A DNA stretch of 11,464 nucleotides from Clostridiales bacterium (GTDB lineage: Bacteria > Bacillota > Clostridia > Christensenellales > JAISNN01). How positions within the stretch are numbered: the first letter of the stretch is position 1; every line of letters starts with the position of its first letter. Shown here piece by piece: positions 11,253 to 11,464 of this stretch. Below the pieces are notes generated by a model. The model ran no database searches and was not told the DNA's origin. It saw nothing but the letters and a program-made list of their open reading frames with translations. A program made the position numbers and the translations under genes. The stretch spans positions 1 through 11,464 of the forward strand of contig JAITOQ010000108.1 in the NCBI GenBank assembly GCA_031289865.1. Reading direction: 5' to 3'.

Positions 11253-11464
11253 ATGGAAATCAAGGAACGAATCAAAGAACTCCGAAAGGGAAACAATCTG
11301 CTCCAAAAAGATTTGGCGCGGCTTTTAAACGTACGCAACACGACGGTTTCGGCGTGGGAAAACGGCGACAACGAACCCGATATCAAGACAATCAAACAGC
11401 TTGCAATCTTTTTTAACGTGACCGCCGACTACCTCATCGGACTTGAAAACGACGACGGAACGAG
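11253..11464 (+). CDS. XRE-family transcriptional regulator, 5' part
   Basis: The frame is open from the ATG at 11253 to the window end, giving 70 complete residues. It begins MEIKERIKELRKGNNLLQKD and continues through RLLNVRNTTVSAWENG and IKQLAIFFNVTADYLIGLE, a complete XRE/Cro-C1 helix-turn-helix domain (recognition-helix region RNTTVSAWENG). The C-terminal part lies beyond the edge. It resembles the XRE protein at 5344 in domain layout. No Shine-Dalgarno precedes the ATG; the upstream bases are almost all A and T, and a -10-like TATATT (11240-11245) is 7 nt away. It is divergent from the zinc-ribbon gene, with the TCCATA palindromes between them. Confidence 0.88.
   Translation, partial: MEIKERIKELRKGNNLLQKDLARLLNVRNTTVSAWENGDNEPDIKTIKQLAIFFNVTADYLIGLENDDGT

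Overview
The window looks like the chromosome of an uncultured anaerobic Bacillota (Clostridia-like) bacterium. The Firmicutes-type DnaA, the YycJ/WalJ-type metallo-beta-lactamase protein, clear AAGGAG/GGAGG ribosome binding sites and consensus sigma-A promoters support this. The intergenic DNA is packed with short dispersed repeats of a kind often seen in gut-derived assemblies. The assignment is inferred from gene content only and no rank below phylum or class can be defended. I found no rRNA, tRNA, CRISPR array or insertion sequence.

Layout, left to right: the 3' part of a PIG-L-type deacetylase gene (+) converges on dnaA (-) across a bidirectional terminator. dnaA stands alone, without dnaN or recF beside it. 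It has one perfect DnaA box and a strong promoter that almost touches its start codon. Upstream, on the same strand, lie tadA (tRNA adenosine deaminase) and an M14 zinc carboxypeptidase-like gene, separated by about 420 bp of repeats. Next comes a compositionally distinct island: a 43-codon ORF plus a 194-aa protein that looks like a P-loop-less AAA+ protein (-), divergent from a small XRE regulator (+). Then follow a YycJ/WalJ-like nuclease (+), a repeat-rich gap, a CPBP (CAAX-type) intramembrane protease (+), and an M28 metallopeptidase with four membrane helices (+). The window ends with a two-TM zinc-ribbon membrane protein (-) divergent from a second XRE regulator that runs off the edge.

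Two structural themes stand out. First, both XRE modules share one design: the gene divergent from the regulator has a perfect TTGACA-17-TATAAT promoter whose spacer holds a 6-3-6 palindrome, and the regulator has no Shine-Dalgarno sequence. Second, dnaA, both XRE genes and yycJ each have a -10 element only 6 to 9 nt from the ATG, predicting leaderless or nearly leaderless mRNAs. Seven other genes in the window have an ordinary or at least recognisable ribosome binding site.

The intergenic DNA holds two families of 7-bp tandem repeats (ATTCTGC type and CAACTTT type), seven copies of a small hairpin with two conserved GA steps facing each other and covarying inner pairs, two long inverted pairs of that hairpin, and an 82-bp tandem duplication. 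Copies of TTATCCGCA, one mismatch from a DnaA box, often sit at the edge of these repeats. The CAACTTT-type repeat runs into two genes and gives both the same C-terminal tail, KLKVES.
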